Part shown: positions 36,818 to 44,353 of the stretch, one piece after another
How the letters are laid out: every line of letters starts with the position of its first letter
Position numbering within the stretch: position 1 is the first letter of the stretch
NCBI RefSeq assembly: GCF_026162625.1
Contig: NZ_JAOTBD010000012.1
Span: 1 to 64,000, forward strand
Length of the DNA: 64,000 nt
DNA from: Paracoccus beibuensis
GTDB taxonomy: Bacteria > Pseudomonadota > Alphaproteobacteria > Rhodobacterales > Rhodobacteraceae
Reading direction: 5' to 3'
Position numbers and translations under genes: made by a program
The notes under the pieces: model-generated
Database searches by the model: none
Seen by the model: only the letters and a program-made list of their open reading frames with translations
What the model was told of the DNA's origin: nothing

Positions 36818-37864
36818 TCACGCCGCGCCGGGTGCCAGAGGCTGCGTGCCGCAGACCGGGCAGGCCGGGTCCCGCGCCACCTCGATCATCCGGCTTTCGC
36901 CGTAAAGGCCGTCGAAGAGCATCATTCGCCCGCGCAGCCCTTGGCCCGCGCCGGTCAGGTGCTTGATCGCCTCCAACGCCATCATGCTGCCAATGACGCC
37001 CGGCAATGCGCCAACGACTCCGGCCTCGGCGCAAGGGGCGTCATGGACCGGGGGATTGCGGAACAGGCAGGCCATGCAGGGTCCGCCGAGCGCCGGATGA
37101 AACAGGGTCACCTGCCCTTCCCACTGCGCGATCGAGCCCCAGATCAGCGGGACGCCCGCCGCGACGCAGGCGCGGTTGATCGACGCGCGCCCCTTGAAGC
37201 TGTCGGTGCCGTCGATGACAAGGTCGTAGTCCGCGATCAGGTCGCGATCATCCTCGGAGATGCGGCGGACCAGGGGCGTGACGTCGATGTGCGGGTTCAG
37301 CTTCAGCATCGCCTCGGCGGCGGCATAGGTCTTGGGCTCCCCCCGCAGCTCGTCGCGAAAGATCACCTGCCGCTGCAGGTTCGACAGGCTGACCGTGTCG
37401 TCATCGGCCAGAGTGACATGCCCCACGCCCGCCGCCGCAAGATAAAGGCAGACGGGCGAGCCCAGCCCCCCTGCCCCCACGACCAGAACCCGCGCCGACT
37501 TGAGGCGCGTCTGCCCCGACCCGCCGATCTGGCGCAGCACCAGGTGGCGGGCGTAGCGGTCAAGCTCGGCGTCCGATAGGCCCGCGTCCTGGACCGGGTC
37601 CGCAGGCGGCGGCGCGGCGCGACGGCGCAGCATCGCCAGCAGCCTGCGATAGGCGACGACCAGCGCGACGACCGCACCCAGCACCAGCCAGCCCGCCGCA
37701 TTGCCGCCCACGGCCCGTGCGGCGGAGCTGCCCGGCAAGGTCAGCTGCAGGATCAGCATCCCCGCCCACAGCACGGCGATCATCGTCAGCGTGACCCGCC
37801 CCGGCATGCGCAGCACGCGCCCCAGGATCAGCAGCATCACGATCAGCCACAGGCCCAGCATCAT
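36818..37864 (-). CDS. HesA/MoeB/ThiF family adenylyltransferase with N-terminal membrane segments
   Basis: A 348-aa protein. Residues 1-75 hold three hydrophobic helices ([49 protein letters not shown]); residues 95-345 are an E1-like domain with [20 protein letters not shown], the nucleotide site [36 protein letters not shown] and the zinc cysteines in CMACLF and CPVCGT. Such enzymes adenylate the C-terminal Gly of MoaD/ThiS-like sulfur carriers. Soluble MoeB is about 250 aa, so the membrane anchor is an addition. The ATG overlaps the dut stop (ATGA). No moaD or thiS is nearby. Confidence 0.88.
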   Translation of the reverse strand: MMLGLWLIVMLLILGRVLRMPGRVTLTMIAVLWAGMLILQLTLPGSSAARAVGGNAAGWLVLGAVVALVVAYRRLLAMLRRRAAPPPADPVQDAGLSDAELDRYARHLVLRQIGGSGQTRLKSARVLVVGAGGLGSPVCLYLAAAGVGHVTLADDDTVSLSNLQRQVIFRDELRGEPKTYAAAEAMLKLNPHIDVTPLVRRISEDDRDLIADYDLVIDGTDSFKGRASINRACVAAGVPLIWGSIAQWEGQVTLFHPALGGPCMACLFRNPPVHDAPCAEAGVVGALPGVIGSMMALEAIKHLTGAGQGLRGRMMLFDGLYGESRMIEVARDPACPVCGTQPLAPGAA

Positions 37865-38370
37865 CCTTCCTTTCGACCTGCCGCGCCCCAGCCGCCCGAA
37901 TCCGTCCCGGTCGAGCCGAAGCCGCCACTGCCCCGCACGGTCTCGTCCAGTGCCTCGACCTCGGCGAAGCGGGCTTGGGGTGCGGGCGCAAGGATCATCT
38001 GCGCGATGCGGTCGCCATGGGCGACGACGAAGGGCTGCGATCCCAGGTTGACCAGGATCACGCCCACCGGCCCGCGATAGTCGCTGTCGATCGTGCCGGG
38101 CGCGTTCAACAGCGTCACGCCATGCTTCAGCGCCAGGCCCGACCGGGGGCGGACCTGAACCTCCCATCCCGGCGGTATCGCCAGCGCCAGCCCCGTCGGG
38201 ATCAGCGCGCGACCCAGCGGCGGCAGGGTGATACCACCGTCACGCCGGTCCGGCGGCAGGTTGGCGCAAAGATCAGCCCCCGCCGCGCCTGCCGTGCGAT
38301 AGGTGGGCAGCGGCAGTGCCGGGTCGGCATCGGGAAGGCGCATCACGCGGATCAGGGAAGCTTCTGTCAT
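37861..38370 (-). CDS. dut: dUTP diphosphatase
   Basis: A 169-aa enzyme that hydrolyses dUTP to dUMP, which keeps uracil out of DNA and supplies thymidylate synthesis. The five dUTPase motifs are visible, including [10 protein letters not shown] (1), [12 protein letters not shown] (2), [18 protein letters not shown] (3), GDRIAQMI (4) and the C-terminal [10 protein letters not shown] (5). Start ATG at 38368-38370; the frame is open further upstream but across the infC terminator. The stop overlaps the MoeB-like gene. Confidence 0.96.
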   Translation of the reverse strand: MTEASLIRVMRLPDADPALPLPTYRTAGAAGADLCANLPPDRRDGGITLPPLGRALIPTGLALAIPPGWEVQVRPRSGLALKHGVTLLNAPGTIDSDYRGPVGVILVNLGSQPFVVAHGDRIAQMILAPAPQARFAEVEALDETVRGSGGFGSTGTDSGGWGAAGRKEG

Positions 38371-38388
38371 GGCGCATCCTTGCAGCGC

Positions 38389-38418
38389 AAAAGGCCGCGC
38401 GGCAATGCCCACGCGGCC
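38389..38418 (-). terminator. Intrinsic terminator of infC
   Basis: On the minus strand GGCCGCG (38412-38418), a 12-nt loop, CGCGGCC (38393-38399), then TTTT (38389-38392). It begins 25 bp after the infC stop and separates infC from dut. Confidence 0.7.
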
Positions 38419-38442
38419 CCATGTCGTCGCAGTCCCGACCGA

Positions 38443-38982
38443 TCAGCGCGGAGCGATCATCATGACCATCTGCCGGCCTTCCAGCTTGGGCATGGATTCG
38501 ACCTTGCCCGTCTCTCCGACATCGTCGCGAACGCGGTTCAGCAATTCCAGCCCCAGGTCCTGGTGGGCCATCTCGCGGCCGCGGAAGCGCAGGGTCACCT
38601 TGACCTTGTCGCCGCCTTCCAGGAACTTCAGCACGCTGCGCATCTTCACGTCATAGTCGTGGCTGTCGGTCCCGGGACGGAACTTGATTTCCTTGACCTC
38701 GATGATCTTCTGCTTCTTGCGCGCCTCGGCCTCGCGTTTCTGCTGTTCGTACTTGAACTTGCCGAGGTCCATGACCTTGCAGACCGGCGGGGCCGCGTTC
38801 GGCGAAATCTCGACCAGGTCCAGCCCGGCGTCCTGCGCCATCTGAAGCCCGACCGACGGCGGCACGACGCCGACATTTTCGCCCTCGGGGCCGATCAGGC
38901 GAATTTCGGCCACGCGGATGCGTTCGTTGACGCGGGGTCCGGTATCACGGGTGGGCGGTGCATTATGCGGTCGACGGGCTAT
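38443..38982 (-). CDS. infC: Translation initiation factor IF-3 with AUA start codon
   Basis: A 179-aa factor that binds the 30S subunit and checks start codon-initiator tRNA pairing. Conserved blocks: [58 protein letters not shown], and the C-terminal domain [20 protein letters not shown]. There is no ATG, GTG or TTG at the conserved N-terminus ([20 protein letters not shown]). Instead an ATA at 38980-38982 stands 7 nt after the ribosome-binding site AAAGGAG. Rare AUH start codons are typical of infC and let IF-3 limit its own synthesis. A promoter lies 39 bp upstream and a terminator downstream, so it is a single-gene unit. Confidence 0.93.
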   Translation of the reverse strand: MARRPHNAPPTRDTGPRVNERIRVAEIRLIGPEGENVGVVPPSVGLQMAQDAGLDLVEISPNAAPPVCKVMDLGKFKYEQQKREAEARKKQKIIEVKEIKFRPGTDSHDYDVKMRSVLKFLEGGDKVKVTLRFRGREMAHQDLGLELLNRVRDDVGETGKVESMPKLEGRQMVMMIAPR

Positions 38983-39020
38983 GGCGTTGCTCCTTTGATA
39001 GCCAATTCGGAAGTGACGGG

Positions 39021-39049
39021 AAAATAAGGCCACGGACCGCGTCTTTCAA
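39021..39049 (-). promoter_or_regulatory. Promoter of infC
   Basis: On the minus strand TTGAAA (39044-39049), 17-bp spacer, TATTTT (39021-39026). Transcription would begin near 39014, giving a leader of about 32 nt before the ATA start. Confidence 0.6.
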
Positions 39050-39098
39050 CCGGAATTGATGCCCGAGGCCGCGTCCCGGACAGGATTTCCGCGTTTCG

Positions 39099-39118
39099 GG
39101 CGGCCTTCGCCGCCTTTT
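39099..39118 (+). terminator. Orphan hairpin with T-run upstream of the Ala-rich gene
   Basis: GGCGGC (39099-39104), loop CTTC, GCCGCC (39109-39114), TTTT (39115-39118) on the + strand. No + strand gene precedes it (infC upstream is on the minus strand), so it could be a leader attenuator for the gene at 39177 or the 3' end of a short unannotated RNA. Confidence 0.4.
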
Positions 39119-39176
39119 CCAGCGACGGGGCCTGTGCCATAGAGGGTGCAGATAAGGTCAGCGCGAAGGGTGCCGC

Positions 39177-39869
39177 ATGTCGAGAGTTCTGCCGATCGTC
39201 GTGATTCTGGTGCTGGCGCTTGCAGGCGGGTGGATCTGGATGGACCGCCAGCCCGACGGGGACGCCGCGCCGGCGGCGGTGGAGACCGCCGAGCTGACCG
39301 CGCCCGACACGGCCGCCGGAGATGCCGCGCGACTGGCCGAGGAAGCTGCCGAAACGGCCGAGGACGTCGCCGCCACCCCCGACGTGACCGACGAATCCGA
39401 GGCCGCAGACGCCGCGGCCGACGCCGCAGCGGATGCCGCAGCCATTGCCGCCGATGCCGCAGCCGAAGCTGCCCGCGCATCCGAGGAGACCGGCGCTGCG
39501 CCCGCAAGCGCCGCCGCCGAAGCCGCCGAGGCCGCGGCCGAAGCCGCCCTGGACGCCGCCGACCGCGCAGCCGCCGCCGCGGCCGCTGGTGCGACGGCCC
39601 CCACGGCCGCGGCCGAGGAAGCCGCCACCGCCGCACAGGATGCCGCCGAGGCGGCCACCGCCACCGCCGACGCAACTTCGGTCGCCGCGCGGATCGAGGC
39701 GCTTCTGACGCCCGAAGGCTTCGACCGGGCAGAGGTCGACCGCATCATCGACGACGCGGCCATCACAGACCCCCAGAAGGCCACGCTGAAGCGTCTTGTC
39801 GCTACGGCCGAAGGCAATCCCGAACTGCTGTCCGCCGCGCTCGAGCAGGTCAAGGCAGTCATGCGCTGA
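39177..39869 (+). CDS. Ala-rich, membrane-anchored coiled-coil protein
   Basis: A 230-aa protein with one N-terminal membrane helix (VLPIVVILVLALAGGWIWM) and then about 150 residues made mostly of Ala, Glu, Asp and Thr, with AA(E/D)AA repeats that predict long helical or coiled-coil structure. The last 60 residues are less repetitive (ARIEALLTPEGFDRAEVDRI, DDAAITDPQKATLKRLVATA) and may be a small folded domain. It should stick out into the periplasm. No family is recognised. Its TGA overlaps the start of the next gene by one base (TGATG), so the two are coupled. Confidence 0.7.
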   Translation: MSRVLPIVVILVLALAGGWIWMDRQPDGDAAPAAVETAELTAPDTAAGDAARLAEEAAETAEDVAATPDVTDESEAADAAADAAADAAAIAADAAAEAARASEETGAAPASAAAEAAEAAAEAALDAADRAAAAAAAGATAPTAAAEEAATAAQDAAEAATATADATSVAARIEALLTPEGFDRAEVDRIIDDAAITDPQKATLKRLVATAEGNPELLSAALEQVKAVMR

Positions 39870-40744
39870 TGCCGGCGCTGCCGATCCTGGACTTCCGCCA
39901 GACCCTCGCCCAGCAGCCGACCGCCTTGGCCAAGGGTCCCCTGGCGATCATACTGGTCGAGGACGACGTCGCCGTTCCGCAGACGGTGGCGCACCACCTG
40001 CAGCGCGGCTTCCGCCACATCCTGCTGCTCTCGGACCGGCCCCAGCACCTGCCCGAGGAGATGACGCCCCGGGTCACCCAGCTTCACTATGACACGCGGC
40101 GTCCCGATGCGCATGTTGACGCCGTCAATGCCGTGGCCGCCGCAGTCCCCGCTGGAACGTGGATCTTCTACTGCTTCAACGCCGAGTTCCTGTTCCATCC
40201 CTTCTGCGAGACGCGCACCGTCGGCGAGATGCTGGCCTTCCACACCGAGGAACGGCGCGCGGCGATGCTGACCTATGTCATCGACCTCTACGCAGGCGAT
40301 CTTGGGCAACACGCGAACGCCGTCGACCTAGACGCGCCGCTGTTCGACCGTACGGGATACTACGCGCTTGGCCGCCGGGCGCCCGACGGCTCGCCTTGCG
40401 AGCGGCAGCTGGACTTCCATGGCGGCCTGCGCTGGCGGTTCGAGGAATTCCTGGCGTCGGACCGCCGCCGCATCGACCGCATCTCGATCTTCCGCAGCGC
40501 GCCGAACCTTCGCCTGACGCCCGACCACCGCTTCTCGGTCGAGGAATACAACACCTATTCCTGTCCATGGCACCACAACCTGACGGCGGTTGTCGCATCG
40601 TTCCGGGTGGCCAAGGCGCTTGTCACCAACCCGGGGTCGCGCGACGAGGTCGGCGACCTCGCCTGGCGCAATTCCTGCCGCTTCGAGTGGAGCGGGCAGC
40701 AGCTGATGGACCTGGGGCTGATGGAGCCGGGGCAGTGGTTCTAG
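39869..40744 (+). CDS. Glycosyltransferase-like protein (tentative)
   Basis: A 291-aa soluble protein. The N-terminal half looks like a Rossmann-type nucleotide-sugar fold (AIILVEDDVAVPQTVAHHLQ, RHILLLSD, GTWIFYCFNAEFLFHPFCE), and the C-terminal half has an aromatic, His/Cys-rich block (VEEYNTYSCPWHHNLTAVVA). I relate it with low confidence to family-2-like glycosyltransferases annotated in Rhodobacteraceae; a DXD metal motif is possible at EDD but not certain. The ATG overlaps the stop of the Ala-rich gene. fabA follows after 116 bp with its own regulatory region. Confidence 0.5.
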   Translation: MPALPILDFRQTLAQQPTALAKGPLAIILVEDDVAVPQTVAHHLQRGFRHILLLSDRPQHLPEEMTPRVTQLHYDTRRPDAHVDAVNAVAAAVPAGTWIFYCFNAEFLFHPFCETRTVGEMLAFHTEERRAAMLTYVIDLYAGDLGQHANAVDLDAPLFDRTGYYALGRRAPDGSPCERQLDFHGGLRWRFEEFLASDRRRIDRISIFRSAPNLRLTPDHRFSVEEYNTYSCPWHHNLTAVVASFRVAKALVTNPGSRDEVGDLAWRNSCRFEWSGQQLMDLGLMEPGQWF

Positions 40745-40823
40745 GCGATCGACCTCGGAGGGGCTTGCCCTTGCGTCGCGCTGACCCCAGATGATAGACC
40801 GTGCGGCAACTTGACAACAGGAC

Positions 40824-40839
40824 CGGCCGCTTGCGGCCG
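40824..40839 (+). promoter_or_regulatory. Inverted repeat upstream of fabA
   Basis: CGGCCGC-TT-GCGGCCG, a perfect 7+2+7 palindrome 21 bp before the fabA ATG. A TTGACA at 40811-40816 precedes it. It could be an operator for a fatty-acid regulator or a leader hairpin; a -10 box at the standard distance is not evident. Confidence 0.35.
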
Positions 40840-40860
40840 AACACGGAAGGCACGATCCGC

Positions 40861-41370
40861 ATGGCGATGACCCAGACCAGCTTCGACCGCGACGACCTGC
40901 TTGCCTGCGCGCGCGGAGAACTGTTCGGCCCCGGCAATGCGCAGCTGCCCGAACCGCCCATGCTGATGATGGACCGCATTACCGACATCTCGGAAGATCG
41001 CGGCGAACACGGCAAGGGCCACGTCGTCGCCGAATTCGACATCGACCCCGAGGCCTGGTTCTTCAAATGCCACTTTCCCGGCAACCCGATCATGCCCGGC
41101 TGCCTTGGCCTCGACGGTCTGTGGCAGCTGACCGGCTTCAACCTGGGCTGGCGGGGCTGGGAAGGCCGCGGCTATGCGCTTGGTGTCGGAGAGGTCAAGC
41201 TGACCGGCATGGTCCGGCCCGACCGCAAGATGCTGCGCTATACCGTCGATTTCACCAAGGCCGTGCAGACCCGCCGCCTGACGATGGGCGTCGCCGACGG
41301 CCGGGTCGAGGCGGACGGCGAACTGATCTATCAGGTCAAGGACATGAAGGTGGCCCTGTCGGCCAGCTGA
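40861..41370 (+). CDS. fabA: 3-hydroxydecanoyl-ACP dehydratase/isomerase
   Basis: A 169-aa hot-dog-fold enzyme that dehydrates 3-hydroxydecanoyl-ACP and isomerises trans-2- to cis-3-decenoyl-ACP, the branch point to unsaturated fatty acids. The active-site His is in [20 protein letters not shown] (His71) and the Asp follows in GLDGLWQL (Asp85). The ATG is at 40861. It is followed 28 bp later by fabB and then fabI, a standard unsaturated-fatty-acid cluster for this group. Confidence 0.97.
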   Translation: MAMTQTSFDRDDLLACARGELFGPGNAQLPEPPMLMMDRITDISEDRGEHGKGHVVAEFDIDPEAWFFKCHFPGNPIMPGCLGLDGLWQLTGFNLGWRGWEGRGYALGVGEVKLTGMVRPDRKMLRYTVDFTKAVQTRRLTMGVADGRVEADGELIYQVKDMKVALSAS

Positions 41371-41398
41371 CATCAATCAATTTCAAGGAGGCCCCCTA

Positions 41399-42628
41399 AT
41401 GCGACGCGTCGTCATCACCGGGCTCGGGATCGTATCGCCCATCGGCAACAACGCCGACGAGGTCACGGAAAGCCTGCGCACGAGCCGGTCGGGCATTGTC
41501 TTTGCGCCCGAATATGCCGAACACGGCTTTCGCAGCCAGGTCCACGGCATGCCGCAGATCGTGCTGGAGGACCATGTCGACAAGCGCAACCTGCGCTTCA
41601 TGGGACCCGGCGCGGCCTACAACTTCATCGCCATGGAACAGGCGATCAAGGACAGCGGGCTGGAAGAGGACGACGTCTCGAACCCGCGCACCGGCCTGAT
41701 CATGGGATCGGGGGGGCCGTCGACCAGCAACTTCTTTCAGGCGCACCAGACCGTCATCGAAAAGGGCAGCCCCAAGCGGATGGGCCCGTTCATGGTGACG
41801 CGCTGCATGTCCTCCACGAATTCCGCCTGCCTGGCCACGCCCTTCAAGATCAAGGGCGTGAACTACTCGATCACCTCGGCCTGCGCAACGTCCGCGCATT
41901 GCATCGGCAACGGGGTCGAGCAGATCCAGATGGGCAAGCAGGACATCGTCTTCGCGGGCGGTGGCGAAGAGCTGGACTGGACGCTGTCCTGCCTGTTCGA
42001 CGCGATGGGTGCGATGTCGTCGAAATACAACGACACGCCCCAGACCGCGTCCCGCCCCTATGACGCAACCCGTGACGGGTTCGTGATCGCCGGCGGCGGC
42101 GGCGTCGTCGTGCTGGAGGAGCTGGAGCACGCAAAGGCCCGCGGCGCCAAGATCTATGCGGAGGTCACCGGCTACGGCGCCACCAGCGACGGATACGACA
42201 TGGTCGCGCCTTCGGGCGAAGGCGGCGAACGCGCCATGCGCGTCGCGCTGGAGACCCTGCCCGAGGGCCGCAAGGTCAGCTATATCAACGCACATGGCAC
42301 CTCGACCCCCGTCGGCGACATGGGCGAGATCAGGGCGATCCGCCGTATCTTCGGGGAAGGCAGCACGCCTCCCGTCAGCTCGACCAAGTCGTTGACCGGA
42401 CATTCGCTGGGGGCGACCGGCGTGCACGAGGCGATCTACAGCCTGCTGATGTTGCAAAATGACTTCATTGCAGCATCCGCAAATGTGACGACGCTGGACC
42501 CCGAGATACAATCGGGCGAAATTGCCACTAGCCGCGTGGACAATGCGGGGTTGGATTCGGTGCTGTCGAACAGCTTCGGTTTTGGCGGCACCAACGCGAC
42601 ACTGGTGATGTCCCGCTTCAACGAATGA
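41399..42628 (+). CDS. fabB: 3-oxoacyl-ACP synthase I
   Basis: A 409-aa condensing enzyme that extends fatty acyl-ACP, including the cis-3-decenoyl-ACP made by FabA. The catalytic Cys lies in [16 protein letters not shown]; the two His are in [11 protein letters not shown] and [15 protein letters not shown], and the C-terminal [14 protein letters not shown] is conserved. AAGGAGG is 7 nt before the ATG. It is downstream of fabA by 28 bp and upstream of fabI by 22 bp. Confidence 0.97.
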   Translation: MRRVVITGLGIVSPIGNNADEVTESLRTSRSGIVFAPEYAEHGFRSQVHGMPQIVLEDHVDKRNLRFMGPGAAYNFIAMEQAIKDSGLEEDDVSNPRTGLIMGSGGPSTSNFFQAHQTVIEKGSPKRMGPFMVTRCMSSTNSACLATPFKIKGVNYSITSACATSAHCIGNGVEQIQMGKQDIVFAGGGEELDWTLSCLFDAMGAMSSKYNDTPQTASRPYDATRDGFVIAGGGGVVVLEELEHAKARGAKIYAEVTGYGATSDGYDMVAPSGEGGERAMRVALETLPEGRKVSYINAHGTSTPVGDMGEIRAIRRIFGEGSTPPVSSTKSLTGHSLGATGVHEAIYSLLMLQNDFIAASANVTTLDPEIQSGEIATSRVDNAGLDSVLSNSFGFGGTNATLVMSRFNE

Positions 42629-42650
42629 CATAAGAACCAAAGGGGCAGTC

Positions 42651-43439
42651 ATGGGCGATCTTCTGAAGGGCAAGCGTGGGCTTGTGATGGGGGTCGCCAA
42701 TGACCGCTCCATCGCGTGGGGCATCGCGAAGGCGGTCGCGACCGAGGGGGCAGAGCTTGCCTTCAGCTATCAGGGCGAGGCGTTCGGCAAGCGGGTCGAA
42801 CCGCTGGCAGCAAGCGTGGGGTCGGATTTCCTTGTCGACGTGGATGTCACCGACGACGCGTCGCTGGACGCGGCCTTCGGCGCCATCGGCCAGCGCTGGG
42901 GCAAGCTGGACTTCCTGGTCCATGCCGTCGCCTTTTCGAACAAGGACGAGCTGACCGGCCGATTCATGAACACCAGCCGCGCCAACTTCAAGCGCAGCCT
43001 TGAAATCTCGTGCTATTCGCTGATCGAGGTTGCGCGCCGCGCCCATCCGCTGATGGCCGAAGGCGGGTCGATCATCACGCTGACCTATGGCGGCTCGAAC
43101 CGGGTCACGCCGTTCTACAACGTCATGGGGGTGGCCAAGGCGGCGCTGGAAAGCAGCGTGCGCTACCTGGCCAACGATCTTGGCCCTGATGGTATCCGCG
43201 TCAACGCGATCAGCCCCGGCCCGATGAAGACGCTGGCCGGCGCGGCCATCGGCGGCGCGCGCCGCACCTTCCGCCATACCGAGGCTAACGCGCCGCTCCG
43301 TGCGAATGCCACGCTCGAGGCGATTGGCGGCACGGCTGTCTGGCTGATGTCCGACTGGGGCGCCTGCACCACCGGCGAAATCGTGACCGTCGACGGCGGG
43401 TACCACGTGCTGGGCATGCCGCAGAGCGAGAACCTCTAG
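42651..43439 (+). CDS. fabI: Enoyl-ACP reductase (NADH)
   Basis: A 262-aa short-chain dehydrogenase that reduces enoyl-ACP in each elongation cycle; it is the target type of triclosan and related inhibitors. It carries the FabI nucleotide motif GVANDRSIAWGIAKA, the active-site pair Tyr156-X6-Lys163 in PFYNVMGVAKAALE, and the C-terminal GEIVTVDGGYHVLGM. Last of the three fab genes. Confidence 0.96.
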   Translation: MGDLLKGKRGLVMGVANDRSIAWGIAKAVATEGAELAFSYQGEAFGKRVEPLAASVGSDFLVDVDVTDDASLDAAFGAIGQRWGKLDFLVHAVAFSNKDELTGRFMNTSRANFKRSLEISCYSLIEVARRAHPLMAEGGSIITLTYGGSNRVTPFYNVMGVAKAALESSVRYLANDLGPDGIRVNAISPGPMKTLAGAAIGGARRTFRHTEANAPLRANATLEAIGGTAVWLMSDWGACTTGEIVTVDGGYHVLGMPQSENL

Positions 43440-43501
43440 CGGCAGGTCTGCATCATCGGCTTGCGACGGAGTTTCCGGACGTAACGGCAAAGGGGCTGCG
43501 C

Positions 43502-44338
43502 ATGGGTGAATTCGAGGCCAGCGACGGAGCGCGGATCGCATTTTCTGACGAGGGTGCGGGGCTGCCTGTGCTGTGCCTTGCCGGGCTGACGCGGACGCTG
43601 GCCGATTTCGACTATGTCGCGCCTCATCTTCCGGACGTCCGGCTGATCCGCATGGATTATCGCGGGCGCGGCGGGTCCGAATGGACCGGCCCCGACAGCT
43701 ATACCGTGCCGCGGGAAGCGCGGGATGCGGTCGAGCTGCTGGACCACCTGGGCGTGGCGAAGGCCGCCATCCTGGGGACGTCGCGCGGCGGGCTGAACGG
43801 CCTTTTTCTGGCGGCGACGGCGCATGACCGGCTGCTGGGTCTGTGCCTGAACGATGTCGGCCCCGAGATCGAACGCGCGGGGCTGGAGCGGATCTTCGAC
43901 TATGTCGGCCGCAATCCCGCCTCGGCCACGCACGACGCGCTGGCGGCCCGGCTGCCGGCGGTGATGACGGGCTTCGACGACGTTCCGGATGGCCGCTGGC
44001 TGGAGGATGCGCGGCGCCATTATCACGAAACGGCCGACGGCCTGCGCATCAACTATGACCCGGCACTGCGCGAGGCGTTCCTGGCCGCCTTTCAGGGCGA
44101 TCCCGCAGACCTGTGGCCGCTGTGGCAGGCGACGCGCGACCTGCCCGTGGCGCTGATCCGTGGCGGCAACTCGGACCTTCTGTCGGCGGCCGTGGCCGAG
44201 CGGATGCAGCAGATGCGCCCCGACCTGATCAGGGCCGACGTTCCCGGCCGCGCCCATGTGCCGTGGCTGGACGAGCCCGCCTCGCTGGAGGTTCTGGCCC
44301 GCTGGCTGGAGGCCTGCAGCGAACGCCCGCAGGGCTGA
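43502..44338 (+). CDS. Alpha/beta hydrolase
   Basis: A 278-aa cytoplasmic hydrolase. The nucleophile elbow is GTSRGGLNG (Ser near residue 99), the oxyanion region is LCLAGLTRTLADFDYVAP, and the catalytic His is in VPGRAHVPWLDEP. It lacks a signal peptide. Substrate unknown; it resembles esterase/haloperoxidase-like members common next to lipid genes. It lies 62 bp after fabI and may be read from the same transcript. Its end is convergent with the phosphate transporter gene, and the two stop codons share one hairpin. Confidence 0.88.
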   Translation: MGEFEASDGARIAFSDEGAGLPVLCLAGLTRTLADFDYVAPHLPDVRLIRMDYRGRGGSEWTGPDSYTVPREARDAVELLDHLGVAKAAILGTSRGGLNGLFLAATAHDRLLGLCLNDVGPEIERAGLERIFDYVGRNPASATHDALAARLPAVMTGFDDVPDGRWLEDARRHYHETADGLRINYDPALREAFLAAFQGDPADLWPLWQATRDLPVALIRGGNSDLLSAAVAERMQQMRPDLIRADVPGRAHVPWLDEPASLEVLARWLEACSERPQG

Positions 44339-44353
44339 GGCGCCGCTCAGCCG
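44334..44353. terminator. Hairpin spanning both stop codons of convergent genes
   Basis: GGCTGAG (44334-44340), loop GCGCCG, CTCAGCC (44347-44353). The left arm contains the hydrolase TGA and the right arm contains the phosphate-transporter stop on the other strand. It can form in both transcripts and may be a bidirectional end. Confidence 0.5.

Noticed and set aside
39300-39700. Repetitive GCC/GAA-rich DNA that might be a tandem repeat or CRISPR-like array
   Set aside because: The periodicity is codon-level (Ala/Glu/Asp runs of an Ala-rich protein) with no fixed repeat unit or spacers.
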